NCBI RefSeq assembly: GCF_021245725.1
Contig: NZ_JAJGSX010000056.1
Location: forward strand, 1 to 45,166
Length of the DNA: 45,166 bases
Source: Pseudonocardia sp. TRM90224
GTDB lineage: Bacteria > Actinomycetota > Actinomycetes > Mycobacteriales > Pseudonocardiaceae
Direction: 5' to 3'
The position numbers were made by a program, and so were the translations under genes. Positions 42,291 to 45,166 of this stretch are shown one piece after another (the first letter of the stretch is position 1; every line of letters begins with the position of its first letter). A model generated the notes under the pieces. It worked only from the letters and a program-made list of their open reading frames with translations. It did no database searches and was not told the origin of the DNA.

Positions 42291-43229
42291 ATGGACACTG
42301 TCAGCCGGTTGCTGCGCGCGGCGCGGCCCAACGCCCGCCTCGACAAACGCTGCCTGCTGGGCGGTGCCACGCAGATGGACGTCGCCGGCAGCCCCGAGCT
42401 GGAGGCGCCGTTCCACGCCCTGCTGGAGGGCGAGTGCCGGCTGCAGGTCGGCGCCACGGTGCTCCACCTGCGCACCGGTGACGTCGTGCTGATCCCGGGC
42501 GGGGCCGCCCATCATGTGACGACGTCCGGGGCGGGTCGGCTGCGGGGAACCAGCGAGACCGTCGGAGAGGCGTTCACGACCACCCGCAGCGCTGGTGGTG
42601 GCGCTGCCGTCATCGACCTGTTCTGCGGGAGCTACGTGTTCGACCGGGGCGCGGGCGCGGTGCTCTTGCGCAGCCTGCCCGATCCCGTGCACGTCTCCTT
42701 CGGAAGTTCCCCCGAGAGCGCCGAGATGCTGCGCTCGGTCAGCGCGCTGATGCGCGCGGAGGGGCGGCAGGAGGGCGCGGGCTCCGCCGCCATCCTGTCG
42801 GCGCTCTCCACGGTCCTGCTGGCGATGGTGCTGCGGTCGTCACGTGGCGCCACCACGACAACGGCGTTGTGGACGGCAGCGGCCGACAGCCGGATCGCCG
42901 AGGCCGTCGACTCCGTGCTGGCCGATCCGGGTGCCGAGTGGACGATCGAACGGCTCAGCGGCGCCGCCGCGATGTCACGCGCGACGTTCCTCCGCCACTT
43001 CGGGCGGGAGACCGGCACGACCGTGGGCGCCTTCCTCGCCCGCGCCCGGGTGATGGCGGCGGCGGAGCTGCTCGACTCCAGCGACGCTACCGTCGCCAAC
43101 ATCGCCGGATCGGTCGGCTACCGGTCGGAGTCCGCGTTCTCCCGCGCCTTCCGCGGCGAGGTCGGCACCACCCCGGCGCGGTACCGGATCGACCAGCGCA
43201 GACGTCGGCAGCCTCACGACGTCGGCTGA
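42291..43229 (+). CDS. AraC-family regulator with N-terminal cupin
   Basis: 312 residues from the ATG at 42291, which gives the usual MDTVSRLLRAARPNARLD start; 15 in-frame residues upstream are not needed. The N-terminal half is the cupin_6 type (HALLEGECRLQVGATVLHLR, GDVVLIPGGAAH); the C-terminal 100 residues contain the paired AraC helix-turn-helix units (WTIERLSGAAAMSRATFLRH, ATVANIAGSVGYRSESAFSR). Such regulators commonly control a divergent oxidoreductase. The 3' end overlaps the convergent HTH-cupin gene by 16 bases. Confidence 0.92.
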   Translation: MDTVSRLLRAARPNARLDKRCLLGGATQMDVAGSPELEAPFHALLEGECRLQVGATVLHLRTGDVVLIPGGAAHHVTTSGAGRLRGTSETVGEAFTTTRSAGGGAAVIDLFCGSYVFDRGAGAVLLRSLPDPVHVSFGSSPESAEMLRSVSALMRAEGRQEGAGSAAILSALSTVLLAMVLRSSRGATTTTALWTAAADSRIAEAVDSVLADPGAEWTIERLSGAAAMSRATFLRHFGRETGTTVGAFLARARVMAAAELLDSSDATVANIAGSVGYRSESAFSRAFRGEVGTTPARYRIDQRRRRQPHDVG

Positions 43230-43810
43230 GGCCCGCTCCGCACGTGTGCCCGCATCCCCTGCAGCCCGAAGAGGATCAGCAGCTCGACCACACCACCGTC
43301 AGCGCTGCCCAGCCAGTGCGGGAGGGAGGTGTCGAACTCGGCCGCCTCACCCGGTGGCAGGGTCAGGTCGCGGTCGCCGACCACCAGCCGCAGCCGGCCG
43401 TTGAGCACGTAGAGCCATTCGAAGCCATCGTGGGTCTGCGGCGCCGGTTCGAGCGGCTCGGGCACCGCCGGGATGATCATCTTGAAGGCCTGGGTGCCGC
43501 CCGGCCGCCGCGACAGCGGGATGAACACCATGCCGAACCGCTTGATCGGCTTCAGGTGGATCCGGGGGTCGCCGGTGCGCGGCGCGCCGACGAGGTCGTC
43601 CAGCGGCACGTCGTAGGTGCGTGACAGCGGCAGCAGCAGCTCCAGCGTCGCCCGGCGCTGCCCGTTCTCCAGGCGCGACAGCGTGCTCTCCGAGATCCCG
43701 GTCGTCGCGGCGAGGTCGGCGAGGGTGATGCCCCGGTCGCGGCGCAGCGCGCGGAGCCGCGGTCCGACGGCGTCGAGCACGTCGTCGGTTCCGTGGTCCA
43801 CCGGGTTCAC
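43214..43810 (-). CDS. XRE-family HTH regulator with C-terminal cupin
   Basis: 198 residues from a GTG at 43810. The N-terminus is an XRE helix-turn-helix (LRALRRDRGITLADLAATTG, ISESTLSRLENGQ) and the C-terminus a single cupin (HDGFEWLYVLNGRLRLVVGD, LPPGEAAEFDTSLPHW). The layout is that of PuuR/SutR-like regulators, which sense small metabolites. It is divergent from the DinB-like gene, with 57 bases between the starts, and may control it. Some PuuR-type proteins regulate putrescine use, but the polyamine cluster is 4 kb away and this link is speculative. Confidence 0.88.
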   Translation of the reverse strand: MNPVDHGTDDVLDAVGPRLRALRRDRGITLADLAATTGISESTLSRLENGQRRATLELLLPLSRTYDVPLDDLVGAPRTGDPRIHLKPIKRFGMVFIPLSRRPGGTQAFKMIIPAVPEPLEPAPQTHDGFEWLYVLNGRLRLVVGDRDLTLPPGEAAEFDTSLPHWLGSADGGVVELLILFGLQGMRAHVRSGPQPTS

Positions 43811-43867
43811 CTTGCCAGAACCGCAAGATCCCGTGCCATTTCGCCGGCGCTTGCCAAGACTGGCCGC

Positions 43868-44350
43868 ATGCCCACCACCCGCCGCCGCGATACCCCTCCG
43901 CCTCGCACCGGCGGCAGCGAGGCGGAGGTGCTGCGCGGCTTCCTCGACTACCTCCGCTCCTCGGTCGCCGCAAAGGTCGTCGGCGCCCCGGAACCGCAGG
44001 TCCGCGCCGCCGCGGTGGCGTCGGGCACGAACCTGCTCGGCCTGCTCAACCACCTCACGTTCGTCGAGCGCGCGATGTTCCTCGGCGAGCGGGTCACCAA
44101 CTGGTAGCGGACGTTCCGGGCAGCACCCGACGACACGGTGGCCGACGTCGTCGACCGCTACCGCGCGACCGTCGAACAGGCCAACGCCGTGCTCGACGGC
44201 TGCACCGACCTGGGCGCGCCGGTTCCCGGCCGGTCGGGCGCCGGACCGAGCGCCCGCTGGGCGCTCACCCACATGATCGAGGAGACGGGCCGGCACGCCG
44301 GCCACGCCGACATCCTCCGCGAGCTGATCGACGGCGCGACCGGACGCTGA
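43868..44350 (+). pseudogene. DinB/DUF664-like protein gene, interrupted by an in-frame TAG
   Basis: From the ATG at 43868 the frame gives 79 residues (EVLRGFLDYLRSSVAAKVVG, TNLLGLLNHLTFVERAMFLG) and stops at TAG, 44105-44107. It continues in the same frame directly (RTFRAAPDDTVADVVDRYR) to WALTHMIEETGRHAGHADILRELIDG, the closing signature of DinB-like four-helix bundles (mycothiol-dependent or metal-binding DUF664 group), and ends at 44350. Both halves align with one family member of about 160 residues, so a single nonsense change has split it. The C-terminal half could start again at a GTG near 44138. Stop lies 2 bases from the HNH stop. Confidence 0.85.
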
Positions 44351-44352
44351 GT

Positions 44353-45096
44353 TCAGGCGGCGAAGACATGACTCGGACTTCGTCGTGGCACCTGATCCGG
44401 ATCCACCCATCTGGGCGGGATGAACTCCGGCAGGCCATCCACTATTCGCACGAACCATTCCGTGGCATGGATCTCCCGGTGATGCATTTTGCACAGCATC
44501 ACCAAGTTGTTGATTTCGGTTGGTCCGCCGTTCTGCCATTCAGCAATATGGTGGATGTCGCACCAACTCGCCGGGCAACCACACCTCGCGCATCCGCGGT
44601 CACGGGCGGCGACGGCACGGCGCATTCCGTCGGGAATCACCCGGTTTGCGCGGCCGATGTCGAGTGGCTGGCTGTCGCCGTTCATGACGATCGGGATGAC
44701 ACCGGCGTTGCAGGCGAGCAGCCGCAGATCCTTGGTGGTGATAGTGCCGCCGAAGTCGAGGATCGCGGTCCGGACCCGGGTTTCCAGCTCTTCGAGTGGG
44801 ATGTGCACGTTGAGGTGCGGGCGGTGGCCACCGGCATGGGGTACGTCGCCGTGGTCGAGCACGTAGCCGCAGATGTCCGCGAGTCCTTCGACTTGGCGTT
44901 CCTTGCTGCTGCGCTGGTCGTCGGCGCCGGCCGGCTTCGACTTCGCATCGATCAACGTGGCGATGGTGGCGAACAGGACCGGGTTGTCGAACCGTCCCTT
45001 GATCGTCCCGCCGGCCCGGTCGGGATGGCGGGTGATGGTCAGCTCGTTGACCTCGGACTCCGGGCCGTCGTCGGGTTCGGGCCCGTCCTGAGCCTG
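44353..45096 (-). pseudogene. DUF222-HNH endonuclease-like gene, 5' end missing
   Basis: The open frame runs from just after an in-frame TGA (45097-45099) to 44353, 247 codons with an internal ATG at 44955. It starts within the DUF222 domain (NELTITRHPDRAGGTIKGRF) and ends with a full HNH motif: ARDRGCARCGCPASWCDIHH, NGGPTEINNLVMLCKMHHRE, where the Cys residues and the HH, N and H match the zinc and metal sites. Complete family members are typically 400 or more residues, so about the first third is lost. These genes are highly repeated in actinomycete genomes and often associated with mobile elements. No start codon with a ribosome site was found. Confidence 0.8.
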
Positions 45097-45166
45097 TCAT
45101 TTTTCCCGTGTAAGCCACGGGTGGACTGATTGTTAACGTATCACAGGGGGAGTCGTCCGGGGAAGT
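45097..45166. other. Possible insertion junction at the right edge
   Basis: Just upstream of the truncated HNH gene the sequence becomes AT-rich (TGTCATTTTTCCCGTG, then GATTGTTAACG), unlike the rest of the window. CCCGTG and CACGGG flank a short loop here. The change in composition coincides with the loss of the DUF222 reading frame, which fits the end of an inserted element whose body lies outside. The element type cannot be named. Confidence 0.35.

Noticed and set aside
39741..44350. Genome-wide reassignment of TAG
   Set aside because: TAG is the normal stop of several intact genes here (for example at 14957-14959, 18299-18301 and 26529-26531) without conserved sequence after it.
44138..44350. 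Independent small gene
   Set aside because: It is the in-frame C-terminal half of the DinB-like protein, with no ribosome site of its own.

Overview
The window is very GC-rich. GTG and TTG starts are common, genes are often coupled by 1-4 bp overlaps, and the gene families (PucR, DUF4328, DUF427, StrR-like and DUF222-HNH proteins, fused CysNC) are typical of actinomycetes. A Pseudonocardiales-type actinobacterium is the best inference. No rRNA, tRNA or CRISPR was seen. Both edges look like mobile-element junctions: an IS3-type transposase start runs off the left end, and a DUF222-HNH gene is cut short at the right end.

Layout. 1-541: transposase start, then an array of about 22-bp units that supplies the 3' end of the first complete gene. 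492-5864 (minus): a sulfate-activation operon (small Cys-rich protein, CysD, fused CysNC, a LysR regulator, an FAD/NAD(P)-binding protein). 6136-11142: a small zinc-ribbon protein, a GH29 fucosidase, and a convergent sugar ABC transporter (binding lipoprotein plus two permeases, no ATPase). 11433-15992: an N-terminally short StrR-like regulator, an AraC regulator, a SnoaL-like protein, a KshA/DAF-36-like Rieske oxygenase and a convergent isoprenyl diphosphate synthase. 16098-21101: TPR-membrane and DUF4328 membrane proteins, a group II PLP decarboxylase, a DUF427 protein and an FAH-family hydrolase.

21187-39573 is the most coherent part, a nitrogen/polyamine catabolic region. A PucR regulator is divergent from an operon of APC permease, tandem universal stress protein, DAP-decarboxylase-like enzyme and C45 Ntn hydrolase. 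A gabT-gabD pair is divergent from an operon of amidase, ATP-grasp ligase, APC permease, copper amine oxidase, aminoaldehyde dehydrogenase and ureohydrolase. Together these can take agmatine or putrescine through 4-aminobutanal (or guanidinobutyrate) and GABA to succinate. The ATP-grasp, amidase and Ntn enzymes have no place in the standard route and are the best candidates for undescribed chemistry.

39741-45096: a secreted six-repeat ricin-type lectin gene broken by an in-frame TAG, a MerA/Lpd-like disulfide oxidoreductase divergent from an AraC regulator, an HTH-cupin regulator, a DinB-like gene also broken by an in-frame TAG, and the truncated HNH gene. Three long related palindromes built on a TTCCCCACCGTTTTG core follow plus-strand genes at 20194, 27574 and 39582. 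The text below separates direct readings from family knowledge and inference; no database search was possible.
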